DNA of 16,606 nucleotides from Candidatus Falkowiibacteriota bacterium (GCA_017610485.1 JAFCBY010000071.1:1-16606); one strand, 5' to 3'. Positions 7,235-14,252 are shown, counted from the stretch's first letter. The notes: generated by a model not told the origin, from the letters alone. Program-made: numbers and translations.

Positions 7235-7888
7235 ATGATGGAGAAAGAAGTTGAGGTAGAAGTGGAACACAAGCAAAAAAAGGTTGTTGTTCCAGGCGAC
7301 CTGGTTACCGAGGGAAGGAAAAAGCTCGGCCAGAACGTTTTTACTGAAAATGGAAAGGTTTACTCTGAGGCTTTAGGAATAGCTTACCCCAATTCAGACC
7401 TCGCGTCTGTTGTGGCATTCAGCGGAAGGTACATCCCGAAAAGGGGAGACCTTCTTGTTGGAATTGTGACAAGGCAGACTGTCAGGGGATACCTGGCTGA
7501 CATAAACAGCATTTACAACAGCTACTTTGCTGACGACGAGGTCAGGGAAAGGCTGGAGCGAGGAAGTGTTATCAGCGCAAAGGTATCAGAGGTAAACGAG
7601 GTCAATGAGGCAAGCCTTTTTGACATAAGGGTTTTTTACGGCGGAGAAATAATTTCTGTTTCACCGGCCAAGGTTCCAAGAATTGTTGGAAAGAACGGCA
7701 GCATGCTTTCAGTCTTGAAGGAGGGCACAGGATGCAACCTTTTGGTTGGAAGAAATGGCTGGGTCTGGGTCAAGGATGGGGACGCAAAAAAGCTCGTTGC
7801 CGCAATCAGGCTGATTGAGGCCGAGTCCCACTTGGACAATTTGACGGTTAAAGTTGAAGAATTTTTAAAAGGAAAGAAGGTGAAGTGA
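7235..7888 (+). CDS. rrp4: Exosome RNA-binding cap subunit Rrp4
   Basis: Cap subunit of the archaeal RNA exosome; it binds RNA at the pore of the Rrp41/Rrp42 hexamer and steers substrates to it. Three parts are seen in 217 residues: an N-terminal beta domain starting at VVVPGDLV with the YIPKRGDLLVG motif (about 67-77), an S1-type barrel after it, and a C-terminal KH domain with PRIVGKNGSMLSVL, where GKNG is the KH GxxG loop. The family's NGWVWV segment is also present. Two adjacent ATGs (7235, 7238) lie one base after the SBDS stop, and either could be used. The charged start (EKEVEVEVEHKQKK) is slightly longer than usual. Confidence 0.95.
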   Translation: MMEKEVEVEVEHKQKKVVVPGDLVTEGRKKLGQNVFTENGKVYSEALGIAYPNSDLASVVAFSGRYIPKRGDLLVGIVTRQTVRGYLADINSIYNSYFADDEVRERLERGSVISAKVSEVNEVNEASLFDIRVFYGGEIISVSPAKVPRIVGKNGSMLSVLKEGTGCNLLVGRNGWVWVKDGDAKKLVAAIRLIEAESHLDNLTVKVEEFLKGKKVK

Positions 7889-7891
7889 AAA

Positions 7892-8629
7892 ATGCCAAAA
7901 AAAGATGAAAAGATAGAATATGTTAAGGGCGGAAAAAGGCTTGACGGGAGAAAAGTTGATGAACTGAGGCCAATCAAGATGGAAGTAGGAGTGCTTCCAA
8001 GAGCTGACGGAAGCGCTTACATTGAATGGGGCCAGAACAAAATAATTGCAGGCGTAATGGGGCCAAGGGAAGCCCTGCCAAAACATACGCAGAACCCCTA
8101 CAAGGCCCGGGTTTCATACACTTACAGGATGGCAACATTCAGTGTGCCTGACAGGAAGAACCCAAGGCCAGCAAGAAGGGAAATTGAAATAAGCAAGGTT
8201 TCAGGGGAGGCTTTGGAGAGGGCAATTTTCCTCGAAAGGTTTCCAAACACAACAATTGATGTTTTTGTTGAAATTCTTGACAGCAATGCCGGCACAAGAG
8301 TTGCCGCTTTGGTGGCAGCAAGTCTTGCCCTTGCGGATGCAGGGCTCCCAATGAGGGATTTGGTGTCCGCAGTAGGAGTAGGAAAGGCAGGCGGGGAAAT
8401 AATCCTCGACCTGAACAAGGACGAGGAGGACGCTCCCGACGCAGTCGACATCCCGCTGGCAATACTGCCGCGAACTGAGGAAATAGTTCTTCTTCAAATG
8501 GATGGCCTTTTGACAAAAGCCGAATGGGCAAAGTCCCTGAAGCTTGGCATAGAAGGCTGCAAGCAAATACACGAAATGCAAAGGCAGGCACTGAGAAAAA
8601 AGTTTGCTGAAGCAGAGGCGAAAAGGTGA
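7892..8629 (+). CDS. rrp41: Exosome catalytic subunit Rrp41
   Basis: Phosphorolytic 3'-5' exoribonuclease and polyadenylating subunit of the exosome ring (RNase PH family). All 245 residues align with archaeal Rrp41: RLDGRKVDELRPI at 16-28, the DGSAYIEWGQNKIIAGVMGP block, the ARRE arginine pair near 95-96 used for RNA/phosphate contacts, DSNAGTRVAALVAASLALADAGLPM at 130-154, and DLNKDEEDAPDAVDIPLA at 173-190. Asp180 and Asp186 sit where the family keeps its catalytic acidic residues, so it should be active. A purine-rich GGTGAAG lies about 10 nt before the ATG, which is 3 nt after the rrp4 stop. It works as a heterodimer with the next gene, rrp42. Confidence 0.97.
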   Translation: MPKKDEKIEYVKGGKRLDGRKVDELRPIKMEVGVLPRADGSAYIEWGQNKIIAGVMGPREALPKHTQNPYKARVSYTYRMATFSVPDRKNPRPARREIEISKVSGEALERAIFLERFPNTTIDVFVEILDSNAGTRVAALVAASLALADAGLPMRDLVSAVGVGKAGGEIILDLNKDEEDAPDAVDIPLAILPRTEEIVLLQMDGLLTKAEWAKSLKLGIEGCKQIHEMQRQALRKKFAEAEAKR

Positions 8630-8634
8630 TTTTG

Positions 8635-9414
8635 ATGGAAGACGTAATTTGGAACTTGAAATCGGACAATGTAATTTCCCTCCTCAAAGAGGGAAAAAGG
8701 GTTGACGGAAGGGCCTTGGATGAATACAGGCCAATCTCAATCCAAAAGGGCATAAGCGAAAACGCTGACGGCGGAGCCAGGGCAAAGATTGGGGACACGG
8801 AAGTGGCTTCGGGCGTAAAGCTCATTCCGGGCACGCCCTATCCCGACAATCCGGACAAGGGTACAATAAGCACTGGAGCAGAGCTCCTGCAGTTTGCAAA
8901 CCCAGAATTTGAGGTTGGGCCGCCAAGAGAGGCTGTCATAGAGCTCGCAAGGGTTGTAGACAGGGGCATTAGGGAAAGCAAGGCAATTGACTTCAAAACC
9001 CTTTGTATTAGGGAGGGAGAGCTTGTATGGATTGCATTCATTGATTCCTATGTCTTGAATGATGATGGAAATCTCTTTGATGCAATGGCCCTTGCCGCAC
9101 TGGCTGCCCTAAACCAGACAAAGATTCCAAAGCTTGAGGACGACAAGCTGGTAAAGCACGAGTACACAGGAAAGCTAAAGATGTTGAAGCAACCGCTGCT
9201 CTTCACCTTTGCCAAAATTGCAGGCGAGGTTGTGCTAGACCCCAACTTTTTGGAGTGGAAGGCAATGGACGCAAGGTTTACCTGCTCAACAGCGGACGAC
9301 AAAACGCTCTGCGCTTTCCAAAAGGGTGAATCAGGCTCGTTCAAGGCATCGGAAATAGACGAATGCATTGAAATAGCCTTCAAGAAAGGAAAGGACCTGA
9401 GAAAACTGGTATAA
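8635..9414 (+). CDS. rrp42: Exosome ring subunit Rrp42
   Basis: Inactive RNase PH-family partner that alternates with Rrp41 in the hexameric exosome ring and helps bind substrate RNA. Typical features: GKRVDGRALDEYRPI, the DGGARAKIGDTEVASGVKL segment, PEFEVGPPREAVIELARVVDRGIRESKAID, CIREGELVWIAFIDSYVLNDDGNLFDA and a C-terminal helix. The active-site acidic DxxxxD of Rrp41 is not kept, as usual for Rrp42. I chose ATG 8635 (259 aa), because GGTGA lies 5 nt upstream as a good ribosome binding site. A GTG at 8626, overlapping the rrp41 stop as GTGA, would add three residues and cannot be excluded. Confidence 0.95.
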   Translation: MEDVIWNLKSDNVISLLKEGKRVDGRALDEYRPISIQKGISENADGGARAKIGDTEVASGVKLIPGTPYPDNPDKGTISTGAELLQFANPEFEVGPPREAVIELARVVDRGIRESKAIDFKTLCIREGELVWIAFIDSYVLNDDGNLFDAMALAALAALNQTKIPKLEDDKLVKHEYTGKLKMLKQPLLFTFAKIAGEVVLDPNFLEWKAMDARFTCSTADDKTLCAFQKGESGSFKASEIDECIEIAFKKGKDLRKLV

Positions 9415-9428
9415 AAGAGGCTCTGAAA

Positions 9429-9797
9429 ATGGGGAAGACAAAAAAGGTTAGGAAGGCAGGCCGCCTTGGAAGCAGGTACGGAGTAGGCATAAGGAAGAGG
9501 CTGCTCAAAATAGAGGATAAGCAGCAGAAGAATTACGTCTGCCCACTGTGCGGCTTCAAAAAGGTTAAAAGGAAGGCGGCAGGAATCTTTACCTGCGGAA
9601 AATGCCATGCAAAGTTTGCGGGCGGAGCATACCTGCCAACAACACTGCCTGGCAACATCATAAAGAAAACTGTTGCGCAAAAAGGTTTCGCTTCAAAGGG
9701 CAAAACCCTTGAGAAAATGATTGAGGAAAGCCCTGAGGAAGAGGAAAAACAGGAAGAAGAGAAGAGCGAAAAGAAGACGGAGAAGGTGGCGAAATGA
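9429..9797 (+). CDS. rpl37ae: 50S ribosomal protein L37Ae (eL43)
   Basis: Small zinc-ribbon ribosomal protein of the large subunit. Residues 1-25 (MGKTKKVRKAGRLGSRYG and following) are the standard start. The zinc ribbon uses CPLC at 38-41 and CGKC at 56-59, and AGGAY follows as usual. The family normally ends near residue 85-95. Here a tail of about 30 residues made almost only of Glu and Lys follows (from about 97), probably disordered and surface-exposed. Its place between rrp42 and rpoP is the conserved exosome-operon order. The last codon overlaps rpoP as ATGA. GAGG about 10 nt before the ATG is a weak ribosome binding site. Confidence 0.95.
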   Translation: MGKTKKVRKAGRLGSRYGVGIRKRLLKIEDKQQKNYVCPLCGFKKVKRKAAGIFTCGKCHAKFAGGAYLPTTLPGNIIKKTVAQKGFASKGKTLEKMIEESPEEEEKQEEEKSEKKTEKVAK

Positions 9798-9931
9798 CTT
9801 ACAGGTGTGCAAAATGCGGTGGAAGGATTGAAACACTGCCGGAAGGCGGCTTAATAAGGTGCCCGTCCTGCGCAAACAAAATACTCTACAAGTTGAGAGA
9901 CAGTGTTGCAAAAGACATCAAAGCAAGATAA
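9794..9931 (+). CDS. rpoP: DNA-directed RNA polymerase subunit P (Rpo12)
   Basis: A 45-residue zinc-ribbon subunit of archaeal RNA polymerase, homologous to eukaryotic Rpb12/ABC10-alpha. It starts MTYRCAKCGGRIE, with C5/C8 and C23/C26 (RCPSCANKILYK) forming the four-cysteine zinc site. The IRCPSCANKILYKLR block is diagnostic. Normal archaeal length is 44-50 residues. It starts in an ATGA overlap with L37Ae and its last 29 nt overlap the likely start of pcc1, so the three are translationally coupled. Confidence 0.95.
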   Translation: MTYRCAKCGGRIETLPEGGLIRCPSCANKILYKLRDSVAKDIKAR

Positions 9932-10169
9932 AAGCAAGCTTGAATTGAATTTAAAGCTTGATTTTCCAAAGGGGCAGGCGAGCCTGATCAAAAAGGCAAT
10001 CCAGCCAGAAATCAACGCAAAGCACGCAAGGAGAAGCACAACATCAATAGGTATTAAAAGCACAACCATTTCAGTTAATATCAAGGCCTCGGATGCAAGC
10101 GCCCTAAGGGCTTCGCTGAATGGTTGTGTGAGTTCAATTATTCTTTCAAAGAACATTCTGGAGGTTTGA
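9903..10169 (+). CDS. pcc1: KEOPS complex subunit Pcc1
   Basis: Dimerising subunit of KEOPS, which makes the t6A modification at position 37 of ANN-decoding tRNAs. The 88 residues end in SALRASLNGCVSSIILSKN, the most conserved part of archaeal Pcc1, after a KKAIQPEI helix and TTISVNIKA strand that match the family. No ATG is available: candidates are GTG 9903 and TTG 9906, both inside rpoP. The conserved fold begins only at about LELNLKLDFPKG, so the first 10-13 residues are extra or a later start is used. No clear ribosome binding site exists, which suggests translation depends on coupling to rpoP. Pcc1 next to rpoP and prefoldin beta is a known archaeal neighbourhood. Confidence 0.85.
   Translation: MLQKTSKQDKSKLELNLKLDFPKGQASLIKKAIQPEINAKHARRSTTSIGIKSTTISVNIKASDASALRASLNGCVSSIILSKNILEV
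10160..10165 (+). promoter_or_regulatory. Strong ribosome binding site of prefoldin beta
   Basis: GGAGGT lies 6 nt before ATG 10172 and matches the archaeal anti-Shine-Dalgarno well. It fixes the prefoldin start at 10172, not at an in-frame ATG 48 nt upstream inside pcc1. Confidence 0.75.
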
Positions 10170-10171
10170 GG

Positions 10172-10531
10172 ATGACAGAAATGGATCAAGCAAAAGTAGC
10201 ACAGTTCGAGAGAAACAGAATGCAGCTAATGAACACATCATCGCAAAAGCAGCAGATGCAAATTCAGAGCATGACAATGAAGCAGGCACTGGACGAACTG
10301 GCCACAACAAAGGAAAAAAAGGTCTACAAGGCAGTCGGAAACATCCTAATATTGGATGACACAACCAAAGTCAAAAAGGACCTGCAGGAAAAAAAGGAAA
10401 GCATTGACCTAAGGCTGAAGACAGTGGAAAAGCAGGAAGAAAGCCTCATAAACAAGCTCAACAAGCTAAAGTCAGAGCTTGAGGGCAAGCCGGTATCCGA
10501 AGCCAAAGAAGTTAAAGAAAACAAAAAGTGA
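10172..10531 (+). CDS. pfdB: Prefoldin subunit beta
   Basis: Beta subunit of the hexameric chaperone prefoldin, which holds unfolded proteins in coiled-coil tentacles and passes them to the thermosome. The 119 residues show an N-terminal coiled coil (QFERNRMQLMNTSSQKQQMQ), the central beta hairpin EKKVYKAVGNILILDDTTKV and a C-terminal coiled coil, with a short charged end. Length and layout are normal. The start is fixed by GGAGGT six bases upstream. The stop overlaps the DHH gene as TGATG. Confidence 0.93.
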   Translation: MTEMDQAKVAQFERNRMQLMNTSSQKQQMQIQSMTMKQALDELATTKEKKVYKAVGNILILDDTTKVKKDLQEKKESIDLRLKTVEKQEESLINKLNKLKSELEGKPVSEAKEVKENKK

Positions 10532-11525
10532 TGCTGTTGCCAAAACCGCTTTCCTCAATCAAGGGGAAGAAAATAGCCCTAATAACACACTCCGGGGCGG
10601 ACGTTGACGCAATATGCGCCGCCGCTTCACTCTACTTCTCCCTGGCAAAAAAGAACAAGGCCAGCATTCTCGTGCCGGAGCACATTTCGCTGCCGGCCAA
10701 AAGCCTTGCAAAAAAACTGAAAATTCCCTACACCCTAACCCAAAAGCAAAGCCTCAAGCAATTTGACACGCTTTTCCTGGTGGACTTCAACGATTTGAAA
10801 ATGGCGGGCGTTCTTGCCCCACAAATAAAGTCCTTCAAGGGAACCCTTTTCCTAATAGACCACCACCGAACAACCAAGAAGAAAATTGTCCCTTCCCAAA
10901 ACACGCTTGCGGACCAGAACGCGGTTGCCTCCTGCGAGCTTGTCTTCGACTGGCTCAAAAAAAGCCACATCTCCCTTGACAGGAGGACGGCAACATGCCT
11001 TGCGGCAGGCCTGGTCACCGACTCGGCTTATTTCTTAACGGCCAACAGCAAAACATTTTCCATGATGTCTTCGTGTTTAAAATCAAGCGAACCTCTCTTT
11101 TCTCGGTAAAGCAGACGTTTGACGAGAAGATTGCCAAGTTGAAAGCCGCCAAGCGCGCAAGGATTTTCCTGGTCTCGGATTACATTGCTGTCATGTCTGA
11201 CGTGGGTGCCTTTGAGTCTGATGCGGCTTCGGCCCTTGTAAGAATTGGCGCAGACATCGCTTTCGTTGGAGATTCGGAGATGGGCAAGCTGCGCATTAGC
11301 GGCCGTGCCTCGCAGAACGCAACAAAGAAGGCTGGCTTTGACCTTGCAAAGCACGTTTTTCAAAAGCTTCCTGATACTTTTCCCGGAAGTGGCGGAGGCC
11401 ACGCCGGCGCAGCAGGCTTCAACGGGAAAGGCAACAACATCAACGCAGCCCTTCAACAGTGCATGGATCTAACCAAGCAGTTCTTCAAAAATAAAAAGGG
11501 CTTCCAATTTAAAGAATATACTTAG
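10531..11525 (+). pseudogene. DHH-family phosphoesterase with an internal frameshift
   Basis: A DHH/DHHA1 phosphoesterase (NrnA/RecJ-like, nanoRNA or pAp hydrolase type). From ATG 10531 the first frame gives the DHH domain: HSGADVDAIC (H20, D24, D26), LVDFND, IDHHRT and AGLVTDSAYFLTANSKTF. The protein then continues in the -1 frame from about 11061 (HDVFVFKIKRTSLFSVKQTFDEKIAKLKAAKRA) to the DHHA1 domain with GSGGGHAGAAGF, which binds the substrate. The first frame would stop at 11109. Adding one base at TTTTCC (11056-11060) restores a protein of about 331 residues, the normal family length, with all motifs intact. The lesion is thus a single-base loss, either real or a sequencing error. It overlaps prefoldin beta (TGATG), and its stop overlaps the stop of the convergent 215-aa gene. 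Confidence 0.85.
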
Positions 11526-12169
11526 GTTCTTCCCTCCCCCCTTAAATCGAAGAACTCAATACCTTCTTCTTCCCTCCACTTTACAAACCTCATTCTTACA
11601 TCTACAAAGGGGGCCATATGGCCTTTTTTAATAAGGGTCCTTATAAATATTGATAATTGATTTCTAAGTTCGCTTTTGCCTGGAATGTCCCAATTTTCAA
11701 AAGGGGTTTCTTTGCCTTCAAACGAAAGCCAGCCTGAAAAATTTTTCCCATCTCTTATAACCAAATTTAGTTCTCCTTCCTTTTCTATCCCTTTTTTTGC
11801 ATTAGTTCCATATAGAAGAAACTCATATTCTCCAATATCCAAACCAGGGGCTCTGTCCCAGGTTATCTTCCCTGTACCTATGTCAAGATTTCCTCTTGGG
11901 GCCTTAACCCACTTTTCCTCACAGTTATGGCTGTTCGATAGTAGTGCATTTCCTCTGATAAAAATCCTCGAGGTTTTTTTCCCGTTTGAAATTGCTCTAA
12001 TCATTTTTTCAAGCAATTTTAAGTTGGGTGCCTTTACAACTCTAAAAGGGCTCAGTACACGTAACAAAGGTTTCCTTCGTCTCCCCAAATTGCTTTCCCT
12101 CCAGGTTTTTTTCAAAATGCTTGCCCCATACCGTTTATTCCACGCTTTTGTTCTCCTATTTTGTCGCAT
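11522..12169 (-). CDS. Hypothetical protein, 215 aa
   Basis: Not recognised. The N-terminal 55 residues are strongly basic (MRQNRRTKAWNKRYG, then GRRRKP). The rest looks like an alternating beta structure with acidic and aromatic residues, for example GEYEFLLYGTN, GELNLVIRDGKNFSGWLSFEGKE and a C-terminal FVDVRMRFVKWREEEGIEFFDLRG. There is no signal peptide or membrane segment. It looks richer in A/T-ending codons than its neighbours. It follows the HAD pair on the same strand after 42 nt and could be cotranscribed, or use a weak AT-rich element at about 12181-12189. Its stop codon overlaps the stop of the DHH gene on the other strand. Protein-like composition and tight fit argue that it is real. 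Confidence 0.6.
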   Translation of the reverse strand: MRQNRRTKAWNKRYGASILKKTWRESNLGRRRKPLLRVLSPFRVVKAPNLKLLEKMIRAISNGKKTSRIFIRGNALLSNSHNCEEKWVKAPRGNLDIGTGKITWDRAPGLDIGEYEFLLYGTNAKKGIEKEGELNLVIRDGKNFSGWLSFEGKETPFENWDIPGKSELRNQLSIFIRTLIKKGHMAPFVDVRMRFVKWREEEGIEFFDLRGEGRT

Positions 12170-12211
12170 AAAATATCCCTTATTCTAAATTGATGTCTTT
12201 TTTCCCCAACT

Positions 12212-12901
12212 TCAACCGCATTCCTCAACAACCCTGACCAAATCGTTCACTTTCTTCAGCACAAAGTCCGGGCTGCTTTTCCCTTCAACGGTTTGCCCGT
12301 ATTCTGCCAAAGCGGTCTTCATTCCCATTTTCTTTGCGCCGTCTATGTCCCTTCCAGGATTGTCTCCCACGAACAGGATTTCTTCTGCTTTGAACCCAAG
12401 CTTGCTAATTGCCTTTTTGAATGGCCTATTGCTTGGCTTGAGCTTTCCTGTGTCCTCCAGGGCAACCACCACACTGAAGAATTCAAGCAGGTTCATTTCC
12501 GCTAGCCTTAACCATGCCTGCATTCTGGGGGCGTCACTCACAATTCCCAGCACAAGCCCTTTTTCCTTGAGTTTAATCAGCGTCTCCCTTACACCTGAAT
12601 AGGGAAGCATGTAGCCTGCTTTTACCTTCCTGTATGCGGCAATGCCTGCCGCCAGCACCCTGTAGTCAACATTTCCTCTAACCTTCTTCAAAAACTTTCC
12701 AAAGATGTCCTGGTCCTCTATGCCAAACTCCTCGTACATCTCGAACAGAATGCCCTTGGCCTTTTCTTCCTCCATTCCAAGGCCTGCCTCAACCATTGCG
12801 CCGATTGCTGCCTCGCTGCACCTTCTCTTGAAGCGCATGAAGTCCACAAGAGTGTTGTCCAAGTCAAACAAAACCGCTTTCAGTGCCATCTTTCCACTCA
12901 T
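12212..12901 (-). CDS. HAD-superfamily hydrolase with canonical motifs
   Basis: A 229-residue haloacid dehalogenase-like hydrolase, probably a phosphatase. Motif I is FDLDNTL (D13 nucleophile, D15 acid/base), motif II IVSD (S122), motif III KLKP (K153/K155) and motif IV GDNPGRDIDGAK (D180, D185). A helical cap lies between motifs I and II (about 20-100), making it subclass I. The substrate cannot be told. The start overlaps the stop of the upstream HAD paralogue (ATGA); an internal ATG four codons later would give MALKAVLFDL, the same ten residues that start the paralogue. The two genes therefore look like a tandem duplication that has since diverged. Confidence 0.9.
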   Translation of the reverse strand: MSGKMALKAVLFDLDNTLVDFMRFKRRCSEAAIGAMVEAGLGMEEEKAKGILFEMYEEFGIEDQDIFGKFLKKVRGNVDYRVLAAGIAAYRKVKAGYMLPYSGVRETLIKLKEKGLVLGIVSDAPRMQAWLRLAEMNLLEFFSVVVALEDTGKLKPSNRPFKKAISKLGFKAEEILFVGDNPGRDIDGAKKMGMKTALAEYGQTVEGKSSPDFVLKKVNDLVRVVEECG

Positions 12902-13563
12902 CTCAATTCCTCAACTGCCCTTGGAACCTCTGCCATGCTGGAGACCACCCTGGCAAGGCCTTTTGCTTTCTCTCCCTCTTCCGCCGAAATCAAAATTCCT
13001 TGAATCTTTCCGTTGGTAACCTTTTTTGACATCTGTATGTCTGTCTCCAGGCTGTCTCCGACCATTACTGCCTGTTCTGCTTTTACTCCAAGCCTCTCAA
13101 GGCAAACCCTGTAAATTTCTTGGTCCCATTTTATCATGCCGACCTCGTATGACAAAATGACCGCCTCTTTCTTGAAGAAACCAAGCAGCCCGTTCTTTTT
13201 AAGAATCTCCCTGGAAATCGGATAGCAGTCTGAAACCAGGCCAAGGGCGTAACCTTTTTCCTTCAAGCCCTGCAAAACGCCTTTTGCTTCCGGGAAAACG
13301 CCCTTTATGCCATTTTCGAGTGCCTGGTCTATTATTTCCCTGACGACGGCCCTGTTTCCCTTGTTGTTCTCAATTCCTGCCGCCTCAGCCACTTTGCCGA
13401 GGTATTTCCCCCAACTGTTTTCAAACTTTTGCCCGCAGACAGCCCTAACCAATCCAGGGTGGGTTTTTAAGTCCAAGCCAAACCGCTCTATAATTTCGTA
13501 CTCTGGCAAGGTGGGGGTGATAAGTGTCCCAAACAAATCAAACAAGACAGCCTTTAGTGCCAT
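12898..13563 (-). CDS. HAD-superfamily hydrolase with altered motif I
   Basis: A 221-residue paralogue of the next gene in the operon. Motif II (LVSD, S111), motif III (K145 in GMIKWDQ) and motif IV (GDSLETD, D170/D175) are in place. Motif I is FDLFGTL: the nucleophile D9 is kept but the second Asp, the usual acid/base of phosphatases, is Phe11. The same pattern (D-x-Y/F-G-T) occurs in L-2-haloacid dehalogenases, so the reaction may differ from a phosphatase; it could also be a weak or regulatory partner. It is the first gene of the minus-strand unit, probably read as a leaderless mRNA from the TATA element at 13588-13596, shared with the small zinc-ribbon gene. Confidence 0.88.
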   Translation of the reverse strand: MALKAVLFDLFGTLITPTLPEYEIIERFGLDLKTHPGLVRAVCGQKFENSWGKYLGKVAEAAGIENNKGNRAVVREIIDQALENGIKGVFPEAKGVLQGLKEKGYALGLVSDCYPISREILKKNGLLGFFKKEAVILSYEVGMIKWDQEIYRVCLERLGVKAEQAVMVGDSLETDIQMSKKVTNGKIQGILISAEEGEKAKGLARVVSSMAEVPRAVEELR

Positions 13564-13587
13564 GCTATAATTGAATCCAAATTATCC

Positions 13588-13596
13588 TTTTAAATA
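13588..13596. promoter_or_regulatory. Shared bidirectional TATA element
   Basis: TTTTAAATA reads as a TATA box on both strands, with the centre about 25 nt from ATG 13617 (plus) and 29 nt from ATG 13563 (minus). The 53-nt gap offers no other good pair of boxes, and both transcripts would be leaderless. Confidence 0.6.
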
Positions 13597-13616
13597 CTTG
13601 CACTCCAAACCATGCT

Positions 13617-13742
13617 ATGAAGTGCCCTTTGTGCGGAGCCGAAATGATGCGCGTTGGCCTGGAGCGGGTTGTAAACGGGAAGCCTGTTGAGGAGTGGGAG
13701 TGCCCTGCATGCCACTACAGGCAGCAGAAGCCAAGGCAGTGA
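13617..13742 (+). CDS. Small zinc-ribbon protein, 41 aa
   Basis: A 41-residue protein with two CxxC knuckles, MKCPLCGAEM (C3, C6) and WECPACHYRQ (C29, C32), joined by a short VNGKPVEEW hairpin. This is a complete zinc-ribbon fold on its own. A TATA box lies about 25 nt before the ATG, as expected for a leaderless mRNA. The stop is one base away from the stop of the convergent 46-aa ORF. Such single-ribbon proteins can bind nucleic acids or other proteins; the exact role is unknown. Confidence 0.72.
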   Translation: MKCPLCGAEMMRVGLERVVNGKPVEEWECPACHYRQQKPRQ

Positions 13743-13743
13743 A

Positions 13744-13884
13744 TCAGTGCCTTCTCTTTCTCCTGAGATTTCGTCTGGCCACTAAACAGAGTCTTAAAAG
13801 CCACGATTTTCTTTTGTTAAATCTTTTCTCTCCCCCAGCAAGAATTTCCAGTGGCTTTTTTGGTGGTGGAGGTGATCTAGCCAT
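13744..13884 (-). CDS. Small basic protein, 46 aa
   Basis: A possible 46-residue gene that fills the space between the zinc-ribbon gene and the zinc-binding protein. It starts MARSPPPPKKPLEIL and ends in a strongly basic LRLCLVARRNLRRKRRH, so it would bind nucleic acid or rRNA if made (inference). Support: an ATG 6 nt after the stop of the upstream gene, with a GGAGTGAGG ribosome-binding-like sequence just before it, and a stop one base from the convergent gene. Against: short, low complexity and no recognised family. Confidence 0.42.
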   Translation of the reverse strand: MARSPPPPKKPLEILAGGEKRFNKRKSWLLRLCLVARRNLRRKRRH

Positions 13885-13890
13885 TTTTCC

Positions 13891-14217
13891 TCACTCCAGC
13901 TGCTTCAGCCTCACAAAGCAGCTTTCACAAATAAACCTGTCGTTGAAGTCTAGTCCGTTCTCATTTTTTGACTCGCACAGAATGCAGGTCTTTCCCTTTC
14001 CAGGCACTTCAAAGCCCTCTGCCCAGGCCTTTAACAGTTCCCAGGTGACCCATTTTGGCATGAAGAGTTCTGCAAAGACGCTTTTGTCGTTCTTTTTGAT
14101 TCTTTCAAACTGGCTTGGCATGATGCGCCTGTACAGGCTTTTTAGGAACTTGACCTTGTCCTGTTCCCCTTTCTTTGCCAGCTCGAACAAAACCTTTTCA
14201 AAGTACTCTGTTGCCAT
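13891..14217 (-). CDS. Hypothetical protein with C-terminal zinc-binding motif
   Basis: A 108-residue protein of unknown function. The first 70 residues are helical (EYFEKVLFELAKKGEQDKVKF, then RRIMPSQFERIKK). The C-terminal 35 hold CILC (about 79-82) and CESC (about 98-101), spaced like a small zinc ribbon. I chose ATG 14217, because GGTGA lies about 10 nt upstream; an in-frame TTG at 14238 would add seven residues that look like the ribosome binding site itself. It follows the HTH gene by 35 nt on the same strand and probably shares its transcript. Confidence 0.72.
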   Translation of the reverse strand: MATEYFEKVLFELAKKGEQDKVKFLKSLYRRIMPSQFERIKKNDKSVFAELFMPKWVTWELLKAWAEGFEVPGKGKTCILCESKNENGLDFNDRFICESCFVRLKQLE

Positions 14218-14252
14218 ATCCCCTTCACCCTGTTTCAAAACTGCCTTTGGCC

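Noticed and set aside
9048..9680. Minus-strand open frame across rrp42 and L37Ae
   Set aside because: It runs opposite two well-identified genes and has no recognisable motif or promoter.
11676..12188. Plus-strand open frame of 170 codons opposite the 215-aa gene
   Set aside because: Ser/Phe/Pro-rich composition typical of an antisense shadow; the minus-strand protein looks more natural.
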